From Schaalia hyovaginalis (GTDB lineage: Bacteria; Actinomycetota; Actinomycetes; Actinomycetales; Actinomycetaceae): a stretch of DNA of 64,000 nucleotides. The stretch lies in contig NZ_JACHMK010000001.1 of NCBI RefSeq assembly GCF_014208035.1, positions 372,001-436,000 on the forward strand. Direction: 5' to 3'. Shown here in pieces: positions 52,376 through 61,726 of this stretch. The position numbers were made by a program, and so were the translations under genes. Each line of letters begins with the position of its first letter. Within the stretch, counting starts at the first letter, position 1. The notes under the pieces are model-generated. The model saw only the letters and a list, made by a program, of their open reading frames with translations. It had not been told where the DNA came from and did not search any database.

Positions 52376-53362
52376 TCAGCCTCCGGCGAAGGGCGGGAGG
52401 ACGTCGACCCGCGAGCCCGGCGCGAGCGCCCACGACCGGTCGGCGGGGCGCTGGTCGACGAGGAAGCTTGAGACGTCGAGGACTCCGGCGAGGGCGGGGC
52501 GCGAGGCGGAGAGGCCGTCGAGGAGCTCGCCGAGGGTCGCGGGGGTCGCAGCCGCGTTGATCTCGAGGGAGTCGGTGCCGGCGGCCTCCGCGGCGCCGCC
52601 GTAGAAGCGGATGGTCGTCATGAGGGGGGTCCCTTCGGTCGGGGTGATCGCCTCGAGGGCGACCTCGGCGCGTATCGGATCGGTGGGGTCGGGCGAGTAG
52701 GTCCAGGTCGCGAGGCCCGAGGCGGTTCTCTCGAGCGCCCGCTCGACGAGGCCGCGCCGTACCTCGAGGGCGAGCGGGTCTGGGGAAGCCGGGTCGGTGA
52801 AGGGGCAAGCCGTGAGGACGAGGGCGCAAGGGCGACGCTTCGAGGGGTGGGCGGCGAAGCCGAGCGCGGAGAGAAACATCCGGATCTTCCCCATGTGGTC
52901 GGCGAGGATGAAGCCCTCGGGCACACGCACCCCGTGGGTGTGATCGGGGACCCCCATCTCGCGGAGGGCGCGATCCGCCCAGTTCCGTCCGATCTCCCGG
53001 GCGGAAAGCGTCGGCTCGTCGAGCCCGACGCGGAGCCAGTCAAGGACAGCGGCCGTCATCTGCGTGAGCATGAGGGCCGGGAAGGCGGGGTCTGCCGGGG
53101 TCGTCGTCGAATAGCCGAGGGCGGGGCGCCCTCGTCCTTGGGAGGGGAGTTGCTCGCGGGTGACGAGCCCCATCTCGCAGAGGGCCTCGAGGGTCTCGCG
53201 GACCGAGGAGACGTGCAGGTCGGCCTCCGCGGCGAGCTCGGCGACGGTCGCCGGGGCGTCGTGCTCGGCGATGCGCTCGAGGAGAGCGTGCTGCGCCGAG
53301 GTGAGCGTCGCCATCGTCGCGAGGATGTCGGCGAGTGAGGGCGGGGCGACGCGTGAGGTCAT
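52376..53362 (-). CDS. Winged-helix regulator fused in frame to MoaD
   Basis: 328 residues in one uninterrupted frame. Residues 15-85 are a winged helix (LLERIAEHDAPATVAELAAE, then VRETLEALCEMGLVTREQ and a GRGRPALGY wing). Residues 90-240 resemble the ligand part of COG2345-type regulators (CALVLTACPF). Residues 248-328 are a complete MoaD, starting at Met248 (MTTIRFYGGAAEAAGTD) and ending in PPFAGG, the C-terminal Gly-Gly that carries sulfur. A GAAGGGACC sequence before codon 248 could allow separate MoaD synthesis from 52621. Position between narI and moaE suggests a regulator of nitrate respiration coupled to cofactor supply. Confidence 0.75.
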   Translation of the reverse strand: MTSRVAPPSLADILATMATLTSAQHALLERIAEHDAPATVAELAAEADLHVSSVRETLEALCEMGLVTREQLPSQGRGRPALGYSTTTPADPAFPALMLTQMTAAVLDWLRVGLDEPTLSAREIGRNWADRALREMGVPDHTHGVRVPEGFILADHMGKIRMFLSALGFAAHPSKRRPCALVLTACPFTDPASPDPLALEVRRGLVERALERTASGLATWTYSPDPTDPIRAEVALEAITPTEGTPLMTTIRFYGGAAEAAGTDSLEINAAATPATLGELLDGLSASRPALAGVLDVSSFLVDQRPADRSWALAPGSRVDVLPPFAGG

Positions 53363-53423
53363 GAGGGGTTCTCCGGGGGGCGTGAGGGCGTTCGGCGTCC
53401 AGTGTGCCAGCGCGTCCGCGCGC

Positions 53424-54194
53424 TCACCAACCGCGCGGGGTCCTCACGGGGCGGGCCGCGTCGCGCGAACGGTAGACGATCGACGGACGGGTGAGGTAGC
53501 CGACCGGGGCGGAGACGACGTGGACGAGGCGCGTGAAGGGCCACACGCAGAAGAGGAGCATCCCGGCGACGATGTGGAGCCGGAAGGCAAGGGGGACGTC
53601 GACCATGAGCTCGGGCCTCGGCGAGAGGAGGAGGACTGAGCGGAACCACACGGAGATCGTCTCCCGGTAGTCGTAGCCGTGGGCGCCGCCGAGGACCTGG
53701 GTGGAGATCGTCGCGAAGGCCCCGAGGAGGATCGGGATGACGAGGAGGACGTAGGTGACGATGTCGGCGCGGGTCGTCGCGAGCCGCACGGACTTCACGA
53801 CCATGCGCCGGTAGAGGAGGCCGACGAGGCCGATGATCGTCACGAGGCCGGCGAGCGAGCCGGGGATCGTCGCCATGAGGTGGTAGGCCTCCTGGCTGAT
53901 GCCGACCGCCTGCGTCCATGACTTCGGTACGACAAGGCCAAGGACGTGGCCGAGGGCGACGAAGAGGATCCCGAAGTGGAACATCGGCGAGGACCAGCGG
54001 AGGATCGCGGACTCGTTCCAGTTCGATGAGCGGGACGTCCAGCCGTATTGGTCCGTCCGGTAGCGCCAGACGAGGCCGACGACGAGGAGGACGATCGCGA
54101 GGTAGGGGAGGGCCACCCAGGCGAGGAGGTCCCCGACGCCGAGAGCGGCGCCTCGGCCCTCGAGGGGGAGGAGCGCGGTGCGCGCGAGGTCCAT
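53424..54194 (-). CDS. narI: Respiratory nitrate reductase gamma subunit (cytochrome b)
   Basis: 256-residue membrane anchor with five spans that takes electrons from menaquinol and passes them through two b hemes to NarH. Heme-ligand histidines are in FHFGILFVALGHVLGL and FRLHIVAGMLLFCVWPFTRLVH. The extra N-terminus before the first span is short. Start ATG 54194 follows AGGAAAGGTGACC. Confidence 0.92.
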   Translation of the reverse strand: MDLARTALLPLEGRGAALGVGDLLAWVALPYLAIVLLVVGLVWRYRTDQYGWTSRSSNWNESAILRWSSPMFHFGILFVALGHVLGLVVPKSWTQAVGISQEAYHLMATIPGSLAGLVTIIGLVGLLYRRMVVKSVRLATTRADIVTYVLLVIPILLGAFATISTQVLGGAHGYDYRETISVWFRSVLLLSPRPELMVDVPLAFRLHIVAGMLLFCVWPFTRLVHVVSAPVGYLTRPSIVYRSRDAARPVRTPRGW

Positions 54195-54199
54195 GATGG

Positions 54200-54880
54200 T
54201 CACCTTTCCTGGACGGGGATCGGGCAATCGGAGAGGGCGGGGAGGGCGACGCCGACGAGCTCCGTCGGCGGGCCCTGGGAGACGAGGCGGGCGTAGGCGG
54301 CGGCGACCTCGGGGCTCGGCTCAGGGAGGGTGAGGACGAGGGCGTCGAGGACGCGCGCCCAGGGCGCCCCGTAGGAGCGCAGGGCCGTGCGGACGACCTC
54401 GATGCCTTCCCGGTTCGCCTCGATGAGGTCCTCGGCGATGCCCGTCTCGTCGAGGGCGGCCGCCTCGAGGAGGAGGGGAAGGTGGTCGGGGAGCTCCTCG
54501 CGGGCGAGCTCGAATCCGGCGGAGGCGAGCGCGCGCCGGAAGCCGATGAGGGCCTGCCCGCGCGAGCGCGTGTCGCCGTGCGTGTAGTAGGTGAGCCCGA
54601 GGGCGCAGCGGCGCGTCTGATCGAAGATGTCGACGTAGGCGATCTGGAGGCCGCGCTCGCCGAGCGCGTCGGCCGCGTCGCAAAAGTCTGTGAGGAGCCG
54701 GGCCACCGCCTCCGGCAGCCGCGGGAGCATCGCGCGGACGGCGAGGATGCGCTCCGCGAAGCCGTTTTCGGGGTAGTCGAGGAGGATCGAGCACGCCATC
54801 CGTACGAGGCGGCGCGCCTCGTCGTCGACATCGACCGCCTCGACGGCCGGGAAGGTCGGCAGGCCAAGGGCGGCGCTCAT
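54200..54880 (-). CDS. narJ: Nitrate reductase molybdenum-cofactor assembly chaperone
   Basis: 226-residue all-helical chaperone (NarJ/TorD type) that holds NarG until the cofactor is inserted. The signature YVDIFDQTRRCALGLTYYTHGDTR is strongly conserved, as is LLDYPENGF near the start. Its start overlaps the narH stop by four bases. Not a structural subunit. Confidence 0.92.
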   Translation of the reverse strand: MSAALGLPTFPAVEAVDVDDEARRLVRMACSILLDYPENGFAERILAVRAMLPRLPEAVARLLTDFCDAADALGERGLQIAYVDIFDQTRRCALGLTYYTHGDTRSRGQALIGFRRALASAGFELAREELPDHLPLLLEAAALDETGIAEDLIEANREGIEVVRTALRSYGAPWARVLDALVLTLPEPSPEVAAAYARLVSQGPPTELVGVALPALSDCPIPVQER

Positions 54881-56412
54881 CGGCGGACCTCGAACGGAAG
54901 CATCGTCGCGCCGGCGGGCCGTGGCACCCCGGTCGTCGGGGTCGCCCCGTGGAAGGCCTCGACGTCGTAGGCGACGGAGCAGCCCCCGAGGTCATCGATC
55001 CCTCGGGGCGTCTCGGGGGAGGCGGAGGGGACGACGTAGCGGTCGTCGTACTTCGCGATCCCCATGAGCCGATACATGGCCTCGACCTCGTCGCCCGTCA
55101 TCCCGACGGACTGCGCGATCTCCTCGTTTCCGGGGTTCCCGTTGTGGAGGTCGCGCATGTACGAGCGCATCGCGGCGAGGCGACGCAGAGCGAGCTCGAC
55201 GGGGCGGGTATTCCCCGCGGTGAAGAGGCCGGCGAGGTACTCGAGGGGGATGCGCATCTGTGCGATCGCGGAGAGTAGGACCCGGTGGTCCTCGCCGTCC
55301 GATCCGGACGCTGTGACCTCGTCGACGACCGGTGAGAGGGGTGGGACGTACCACACCATCGGGAGAGTCCGGAACTCCGGGTGGAGCGGGAGGGCGAGAC
55401 GGTAGACGGAAATGAGCTTGTGGACGGGCGACTCCTGGGCGGCCGTGATCCATGAGTGGGGGACGCCGTTCGCCTTCGCGGCGGCGACGACCCCGGGATC
55501 GAAGGGATCGAGGAGGATGTCGCGCTGCGCGTCGTAGAGGTCCCCCTCGTGCTCGACGGAGGCGGCCTCGGTCACCCGATCGGCGTCGTAGAGGAGGACG
55601 CCGAGATAGCGGAGGCGGCCGACGCAGGTCTCTGAGCAGACCGTCGGCAGTCCTGCCTCGAGGCGCGGGTAGCAGAGCGTACACTTCTCGGCTTTGCCGG
55701 TCGTGTGGTTGAAATACACCTTCTTGTAGGGGCACGCCGACACGCACATGCGCCAACCGCGGCACTTGTCCTGATCGACGAGGACGATCCCGTCCTCGGT
55801 CCGCTTGTACATCGCGCCGGAGGGACAAGAGGAGACGCACGCGGGGTTGAGGCAGTGCTCGCAAATGCGCGGGAGGTAGAACATGTAGGCGTCCTCGATG
55901 GTCTTCGAGACCTGAAGGCTCATCGCCTTGAGGACCGGGTCGGAGTCGAGGGTCTCCATCGAGCCGCCGAGGTCGTCATCCCAGTTCGGACCCCACTTCA
56001 CGGTGTCAATCGGGTCGCCGGTGATCGCCGAGACCGGGCGCGCTGAGGGGGAGGACGTCTGGTTCGCCGGGGTTTGGAGGAGCTTGTCGTACTCGTAGGT
56101 CCACGGCTCGTAGTAGTCGTCCTGCGTCGGCATCGTCGGGTTGTGGAAGATCTTCGCGAGTGTGGCGAGCCGACCGCCCTGTGCGAGGCGCAGCCCGCCC
56201 GCCTTCGTCCGGCTCCAGCCGCCCTTCCACGTCCCCTGATCCGACCAGCCGCGCGGGTAGCCGACGCCCGGGCGGGTCTCGACGTTGTTGAACCACATGT
56301 ACTCGGCGCCCTCGCGGTTCGTCCACGCCTGCTTGCACGTGACCGAGCACGTGTGGCAGCCGATGCACTTGTCGAGGTTCATCACCATCGCGATCTGTGC
56401 CATGACCTTCAT
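54877..56412 (-). CDS. narH: Respiratory nitrate reductase beta subunit
   Basis: 511-residue iron-sulfur subunit with four clusters: CIGCHTCSVTCK, CEHCLNPACVSSCPSG, CRGWRMCVSACPYKK (Trp for one Cys, the 3Fe-4S site) and CTLCYPRLEAGLPTVCSETC. Start ATG 56412 overlaps the narG stop (TGATG). Transfers electrons from NarI to NarG. Confidence 0.96.
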   Translation of the reverse strand: MKVMAQIAMVMNLDKCIGCHTCSVTCKQAWTNREGAEYMWFNNVETRPGVGYPRGWSDQGTWKGGWSRTKAGGLRLAQGGRLATLAKIFHNPTMPTQDDYYEPWTYEYDKLLQTPANQTSSPSARPVSAITGDPIDTVKWGPNWDDDLGGSMETLDSDPVLKAMSLQVSKTIEDAYMFYLPRICEHCLNPACVSSCPSGAMYKRTEDGIVLVDQDKCRGWRMCVSACPYKKVYFNHTTGKAEKCTLCYPRLEAGLPTVCSETCVGRLRYLGVLLYDADRVTEAASVEHEGDLYDAQRDILLDPFDPGVVAAAKANGVPHSWITAAQESPVHKLISVYRLALPLHPEFRTLPMVWYVPPLSPVVDEVTASGSDGEDHRVLLSAIAQMRIPLEYLAGLFTAGNTRPVELALRRLAAMRSYMRDLHNGNPGNEEIAQSVGMTGDEVEAMYRLMGIAKYDDRYVVPSASPETPRGIDDLGGCSVAYDVEAFHGATPTTGVPRPAGATMLPFEVRR

Positions 56413-59400
56413 CAGAACTGCACCTCCTGGTCGCGGCGGCGGATCATCGTGACCTCGTCGCGCTGGTTGCCGGTGGGGCCGTAGTAATTGAACGCGAAGG
56501 AGATCTGGCCGTAGCCCCCGGCGACGTGCGTCGGCTTGATCGCGATCCGCGTGAGCGAGTTGTGGATGCCACCGCGTTTGCCGGTCCGCTCGGTGAGTGG
56601 GGTGCCGACCATGCGTTCGGAGGCGTGGTGCATGAAGACCGTTCCCTCGGGTATCCGGTGGGAGACGACGGCGCGCGCGGTGACGAGGCCGTTGCGGTTG
56701 TAGGCCTCGACCCACTCGTTGTCCCTTACCCCGATCTTGTCCGCATCCTGGGGGCTCATCCAGATCGTCTGGCCGCCGCGCCCGAGCGTGAGCATGTAGG
56801 GGTTGTCGAAGTACTGGGAATGGATCGCCCACTTGTTGTGGACGGTGAGGTAACGCACCGCGACTTCGGCGGTTCCTTCGGGCGAAGTGCCGATGTGGCC
56901 GACGGGTCGCTCGCCGTACATGTGGGCGCGGTCGAGCGGCGGGCGGAACACGGGGAGCGATTCGCCGAGGTCCCGGATCCAGTCGTGGTCGAGGTAGAAC
57001 TGCGGGCGCCCCGTGAGCGTGTGCCAGGGGCGGTGCTGCTCGATGTTCTGGCAGAACGCGGAGTAGCGCCTCCCGCCCTTCTCCGAGCCCGACCACTCGG
57101 GCGAGGTGATGACCGAGCGGGGCTGGATCGTCGTGTCGGCGAAGGTGATCCGCTTCTCCTCGTCGCCCTCTGCGAGATGGGCGAGCTTCGTGCCCGTCCG
57201 CTTCTCGAGGTTCTGGAAGCCCGTGTAGGCGAGTCGTCCGTTCGTCGTCCCGGACAGGGCGAGGACCATGTCGCACGCCTTGACATCGGTGTCGAGGAGC
57301 GCGGATCCCTCGCCGGGCAGGCCGTCCATGGGGGCGCGCCCGTTGAGATGCGCGAGGCGCTCGACCTCCTCAGCGACCTCGAACATGAAGCCCTTCTGGG
57401 CGAGCCCGGCCTTTTCGGCGAGCGGACCGAGGCGCTCGAACTTCGTCCCGATCATCGTGTAGTCGCGCTCGACGGGAATGATCTTCGGCATGTCGACGCC
57501 CGGGTGCCAGCCGTCGCGCTCGGGCACGACGCCGTTGGCGAGCGTGTACTCGTCGGGCGAGTCGTGGAAGAGCGGGATCGACATGGCGTCGAGCTGCGTC
57601 CCGAGGTGGTCCTTCGCGAACTCGGAGAACACCGTCGCGAGGGATCGGAAGATCTCGAAGTCGGTGCGCGCCTCCCATGGCGGGTTGACGGCCGCGTTGA
57701 AGGAGTGGACGAAGGGGTGCATGTCGGTCGAGGAGAGGTCGTGCTTCTCGTACCAGGTCGCGGCCGGCAGGACGATGTCGGAGTGAAGGGTCGTCGAGGT
57801 GTTGCGGAAGTCCGCGACCCACATGAGGTCGAGCTTGCCGGTCGCGCCCTCGTCCTTCCACTCGATGGAGGAGGGCCGGTGGTCGGCGGGGAGCTCCTCG
57901 GCGTTCACGTGGTCGACGGCGCCGAGCATGTGCTTCAGGAAGAACTCGGTGCCCTTCGCGGAGGACCCGAGGAGATTCGTCCGCCAGTTCGCGAGGATGC
58001 GGGGGAAGTTCTCCGGCGAGTCGGGGTTCGTCACCGCGAACCTCAAGCGGCCCTCGGTGAGCTCGCGCGCGACGTAGTCGGCGGGCGCCATGCCCGCCTC
58101 CGTCGCCTGGCGCCCGAGTTCGAGGGGCGAGCGGTCGAAGGCGGGGAAGGACGGCATCCAGCCGCGCTGAGCGGATTCGACGAGGGTGTCGGCGATCATC
58201 TTCCCCTCGAGAGAGCCTGCCCCGAGCGGGTTCGCCATCGCGTCGGCGCGGGCGCCGTCGTAGCGCCACTGGCTCGTCGTCATGTAGTACCAGCCGGTCG
58301 CGATCATCTGACGCGGGGGCCGCTGCCAGTCGAGGGCGAGGGCGTACTGCTGCCAGCCGGTGATCGGGCGGACCTTCTCCTGGCCGACGTAGTGGGCCCA
58401 GCCGCCGCCGTTCTTCCCCTCGCACGCGCAGATCGTCGTCAGCGTGAGGAAGCCGCGGTACATGAGATCGGAGTGGAAGTAGTGGTTCGTGCCGGCGCCC
58501 ATGAGGATCATCGAGCGCCCGCCAGACTCGATCGAGTTGAGCGCGAACTCGCGGCCGATCCGCTCGCAGGCGGCTGCCGGGACGCCGGTGATCGTCTCCT
58601 GCCAGGCGGGGGTGCCTGGCTGGGAGGCATCGTCGTAGCCGCTCGGCCATGCTCCCGGCAGGCCCTCGCGCTCGACGGCGTGCTGGGCGAGCATGAGGTC
58701 GAAGACGGTCGTGACGAGGCGCCCGTTGATGCGGCGGGCGGGGACGCCGCGGCGGACGACTCCCGCTCCGACCGACTCGGTCCCCTGTGAGGCCGGCAGG
58801 TCGAAGCGGTTGAGGAGGACCTCGACGGGCAACCATTCGTCCGTGTCCATCATCGTCAAGACCGGCTCGACGCCCTCGAGGTCGAGGTTCCACTTCCCCT
58901 CGCCCTCGGCGCCGTAGTGGTCGGCGAGCGTGCCGCCCGGATCCTTGACGGTCCCGTCCGCCTCGATGACGAGGGGCCGGTGCGCGTTGTGCTCGCTCCG
59001 CTGGGTCGTCCCCTCCGGCATCATCGAGGCTGTGAGGAACTTGCCGGGTCGGTGGGGCGAGGTCGCGCCCTCGGCCCCGACGACCCCGCCGAGCGAGGAC
59101 GGGTCGACCTCGTCGAGCACGACGAGGAAGGGGCAGTCGGAGTATCGCGTCACGTAGTCGGTGAACATCGCCTCGCGCCGGTCGACGTAGAACTCCTTGA
59201 AGACGACGTGCGCCATGCCCTCTGCGAGGGCGGCATCGGTGCCGGGGTGGACGCGAAGCCACTCGTCGGAGAACTTCGTGTTTTCCGCGTAGTCGGGGGA
59301 GACGACGACGACCTTCTGGCCGTGATAGCGGGCCTCGGTCATAAAGTGGGCGTCGGGCGTGCGGGTGAGTGGGAGGTTCGTCCCCCACATGACGAGGTAC

Positions 59401-60185
59401 TGGGCGTTGTACCAGTCGCCCGCCTCGGAGACGTCCGTCTGGTCGCCGAACACCTGCGGCGAGGCCGGCGGAAGGTCCGCGTACCAGTCGTAGAAGCTCA
59501 GCATCGTGCCGCCGATGAGCTGGTGGAAGCGGGCGCCCGCTCCGTAGGAGACCATCGACATCGCGGGGATGACGGTGAACCCGGCGCAGCGGTCGGGCCC
59601 CCAGGTCTTCACCGTCCACACGTAGGCGGCCGCGAGCATCTCGATCGCCTCTTCCCAGGAAACGCGGATCATGCCGCCGCGTCCGCGCTGGGACTTATAC
59701 GCCCTCGCCTTCTCCGGGTCCGACACGACGTCCCCCCATGCGAGGACCGGGTCGCCGAGGCGGGCCTTCGCCTCCCGGTACATGTCGACGAGGACACCGC
59801 GCGCGTAGGGATGCTTGATGCGGGTCGGCGAGTACTCGTACCAGGAGAAGGCGGCGCCGCGGGGGCAGCCGCGCGGCTCGTAGTCCGGCATGTCGGGGCC
59901 GGTTGAGGGGTAGTCGGTCGCCTGGGACTCCCAGGTGATGAGCCCGTCCTTGACGTAGACCTGCCACGAGCACGAGCCCGTGCAGTTGACGCCATGCGTC
60001 GACCTCACGACTTTGTCGTAGTGGTGGCGTTGGCGGTAGAACTCGTCGGCCTCGCGCCCGCCCTCGAGGAAGATCTGTCGGGCGTCGGCGCTCGCGGTCC
60101 CGCGTCGCAGCCACGATCCCATGGCGAAGAGGGCGGCTCCGGTCGGTCGCCCGCCGGTGGCGGTCGGGGTGGTGGGGGTGGTCAT
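56412..60185 (-). CDS. narG: Respiratory nitrate reductase alpha subunit
   Basis: 1257-residue catalytic subunit with bis-molybdopterin cofactor, reducing nitrate to nitrite at the cytoplasmic face. N-terminal Fe-S cluster site HGVNCTGSCSWQVYVK with its His ligand, the molybdenum-Asp region YDWYADLPPASPQVFGDQTD, and many cofactor-contact stretches (LMGAGTNHYFHSDLMYRG, GHIGTSPEGTAEVA). Full length for the family. 88 bases after narK on the same strand. Confidence 0.96.
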   Translation of the reverse strand: MTTPTTPTATGGRPTGAALFAMGSWLRRGTASADARQIFLEGGREADEFYRQRHHYDKVVRSTHGVNCTGSCSWQVYVKDGLITWESQATDYPSTGPDMPDYEPRGCPRGAAFSWYEYSPTRIKHPYARGVLVDMYREAKARLGDPVLAWGDVVSDPEKARAYKSQRGRGGMIRVSWEEAIEMLAAAYVWTVKTWGPDRCAGFTVIPAMSMVSYGAGARFHQLIGGTMLSFYDWYADLPPASPQVFGDQTDVSEAGDWYNAQYLVMWGTNLPLTRTPDAHFMTEARYHGQKVVVVSPDYAENTKFSDEWLRVHPGTDAALAEGMAHVVFKEFYVDRREAMFTDYVTRYSDCPFLVVLDEVDPSSLGGVVGAEGATSPHRPGKFLTASMMPEGTTQRSEHNAHRPLVIEADGTVKDPGGTLADHYGAEGEGKWNLDLEGVEPVLTMMDTDEWLPVEVLLNRFDLPASQGTESVGAGVVRRGVPARRINGRLVTTVFDLMLAQHAVEREGLPGAWPSGYDDASQPGTPAWQETITGVPAAACERIGREFALNSIESGGRSMILMGAGTNHYFHSDLMYRGFLTLTTICACEGKNGGGWAHYVGQEKVRPITGWQQYALALDWQRPPRQMIATGWYYMTTSQWRYDGARADAMANPLGAGSLEGKMIADTLVESAQRGWMPSFPAFDRSPLELGRQATEAGMAPADYVARELTEGRLRFAVTNPDSPENFPRILANWRTNLLGSSAKGTEFFLKHMLGAVDHVNAEELPADHRPSSIEWKDEGATGKLDLMWVADFRNTSTTLHSDIVLPAATWYEKHDLSSTDMHPFVHSFNAAVNPPWEARTDFEIFRSLATVFSEFAKDHLGTQLDAMSIPLFHDSPDEYTLANGVVPERDGWHPGVDMPKIIPVERDYTMIGTKFERLGPLAEKAGLAQKGFMFEVAEEVERLAHLNGRAPMDGLPGEGSALLDTDVKACDMVLALSGTTNGRLAYTGFQNLEKRTGTKLAHLAEGDEEKRITFADTTIQPRSVITSPEWSGSEKGGRRYSAFCQNIEQHRPWHTLTGRPQFYLDHDWIRDLGESLPVFRPPLDRAHMYGERPVGHIGTSPEGTAEVAVRYLTVHNKWAIHSQYFDNPYMLTLGRGGQTIWMSPQDADKIGVRDNEWVEAYNRNGLVTARAVVSHRIPEGTVFMHHASERMVGTPLTERTGKRGGIHNSLTRIAIKPTHVAGGYGQISFAFNYYGPTGNQRDEVTMIRRRDQEVQF

Positions 60186-60273
60186 CGGGGGACTCCTTGT
60201 CGATCGGGTCGGATCGTCGGGCGGCGTCGGGGACGAGGGCGGGGCGGCCGTCCCCGTGGTAAAGGCCGGGGCC

Positions 60274-61623
60274 TCAGCCGGGGAAGGGGGCTCCCGGTCG
60301 GGCGTAGCGGATCCAGCAGATGAGCGCGCAGAGCGCGGAGTAGGCAGCGCAGATCCAGAACCACAGCTGTGCGTCCATCGCGGAGAGCGCGACGCCGACG
60401 AAGAACGGGCCGAAGCAGGCGATCGCGGCGGTGAAGCCGATCGCTCCGCCGGCCTGGAGCTTCGGCATGATCATCGGCATCTGCTTGAAAGTGCCGGCGT
60501 TGCCGATACCGGCGAAGAAGAACATCGCGAGCATCGCCCAAAGGAAGGGGGTGAACTGCTTGGGGTCGCTCGGGTGGAGGAAGAGCGCGGCGGTCCCGAG
60601 GGTGAGGGCCATGCCGACGGCGGAGACGAAGGTCCAGAAGCCGCCGGAGAGGCGGTCGCACAGGGGCCCCCAGGCGACGCGGACGAGGGAACCGATGAGC
60701 GGTCCGAGGAAAGCGTAGGTCGCGCCGAGGGGGAGGTTGGAGAAGCCGGCTTCGGCGAGCGGGGAGGAGGCGCCAAAGGTGTTGTTGATGAGGAGGCCGA
60801 ACTGGGCGGAGAAACCGGAGAAGAGCCCGAAGGTGAGGACGTAAAGGAGAGTCATGAACCACGTATTGGGGTTCGAGAAGATATCGATCTGTTGGCGGAA
60901 GTTTGCTTTGACGGGGACGTCCTTGAGCATCGTGAAGGCGAGGATGGCGGCGACGATCGTCCAGGGGACGAAGAAGATGGCGGCGTTGTGGACGAAGATC
61001 GCCGTGTCGTCGGCCTGGCGCTGCGGGGCGATGAAGGTGATGCCGAGGAGGCCGAAGCCCATGAGCCAGGGTCCGAGGAGCTGGATGATCGACATGCCGA
61101 GGTTGCCGATGCCGGCCTGGAGGTTGAGCGCGGTTCCGGCGAGGCGCTTGGGGAAGAAGTAGCCGGTCGAGGGCATGTAGCCGGAGAAGGTGCCGCCGCC
61201 GATGCCGCAGAGGAAGGCGAGGAGCAGAAGGACGCCGTAGGGGGTCGAGGTGTCCTGCACGGCGAAGAACCAACCGAGCATCGGGATGAGGTAGAGAAGC
61301 GAGGACCAGCCGATGAGCCTGCGGGTGCCGAGGATCGGCGGGAGGAACATGTAGAGGAGGCGGACGAGGCCGCCGGAGAGTCCTGGCATCGCGGCGAGCC
61401 AGTAGAGCTGGCCGGCGGTGAGGTCGAAACCAATGAGCTTGAGCTTTGGGGCGATCGCTGAGACGAGGAAGAACACGCAAAAGGCGATGACCATCGAGAA
61501 GGTGGAGATCGCGAGCGTCGTCCACGCGATCCTCGAGTCCCATTTCTGCGGGTCCTCGGGGTTCCAATCAGTGAGGAGCCGCCCCTGTCGGCGGGGGTTG
61601 GTCGGGGAGGTTGCGGTGCTCAT
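60274..61623 (-). CDS. narK: Nitrate/nitrite transporter
   Basis: 449-residue MFS carrier of the NarK/NasA type with 12 spans. Nitrate signature motifs: GIGGGTFSGYMPSTGYFFPK in span 5 and GIGNAGTFKQMPMIMP in span 11. Conserved Arg residues in spans 2 and 8 (LSGGLVRLLYMFLPP; IGSLVRVAWGPLCDRLSGG) bind nitrate. Ribosome site TAGGAGAGAC before ATG 61623. It has a separate terminator upstream, so its own promoter must lie in 61624-61702; none is clear. Heads the nar operon. Confidence 0.93.
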   Translation of the reverse strand: MSTATSPTNPRRQGRLLTDWNPEDPQKWDSRIAWTTLAISTFSMVIAFCVFFLVSAIAPKLKLIGFDLTAGQLYWLAAMPGLSGGLVRLLYMFLPPILGTRRLIGWSSLLYLIPMLGWFFAVQDTSTPYGVLLLLAFLCGIGGGTFSGYMPSTGYFFPKRLAGTALNLQAGIGNLGMSIIQLLGPWLMGFGLLGITFIAPQRQADDTAIFVHNAAIFFVPWTIVAAILAFTMLKDVPVKANFRQQIDIFSNPNTWFMTLLYVLTFGLFSGFSAQFGLLINNTFGASSPLAEAGFSNLPLGATYAFLGPLIGSLVRVAWGPLCDRLSGGFWTFVSAVGMALTLGTAALFLHPSDPKQFTPFLWAMLAMFFFAGIGNAGTFKQMPMIMPKLQAGGAIGFTAAIACFGPFFVGVALSAMDAQLWFWICAAYSALCALICWIRYARPGAPFPG

Positions 61624-61702
61624 GTCTCTCCTAGTCGGCTCTGACTGCGCGGAGGCGGCGAAGAACCCCCGTCGAATATGGAGGAGTTTAGCAGTGAAAA
61701 AG

Positions 61703-61726
61703 GGCGCCGAAGGGGGTTTCGGCGTC
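61703..61726 (-). terminator. Intrinsic terminator of moaA
   Basis: Nine-bp stem (GACGCCGAA/TTCGGCGCC, one mispair-type G-T) with loop ACCCCC, overlapping the moaA stop codon and followed on the minus strand by CTTTTT. A classic rho-independent terminator, separating moaA from narK. Confidence 0.85.

Noticed and set aside
56526..58790. 754-codon plus-strand frame opposite narG
   Set aside because: Composition is Val/Glu/Arg-rich noise produced by third-position GC; narG is unmistakable on the other strand.
61624..61702. FNR-type site upstream of narK
   Set aside because: No TTGAT-N4-ATCAA-like symmetry is present; the regulator of the nar operon may be the HTH-MoaD fusion or act elsewhere.
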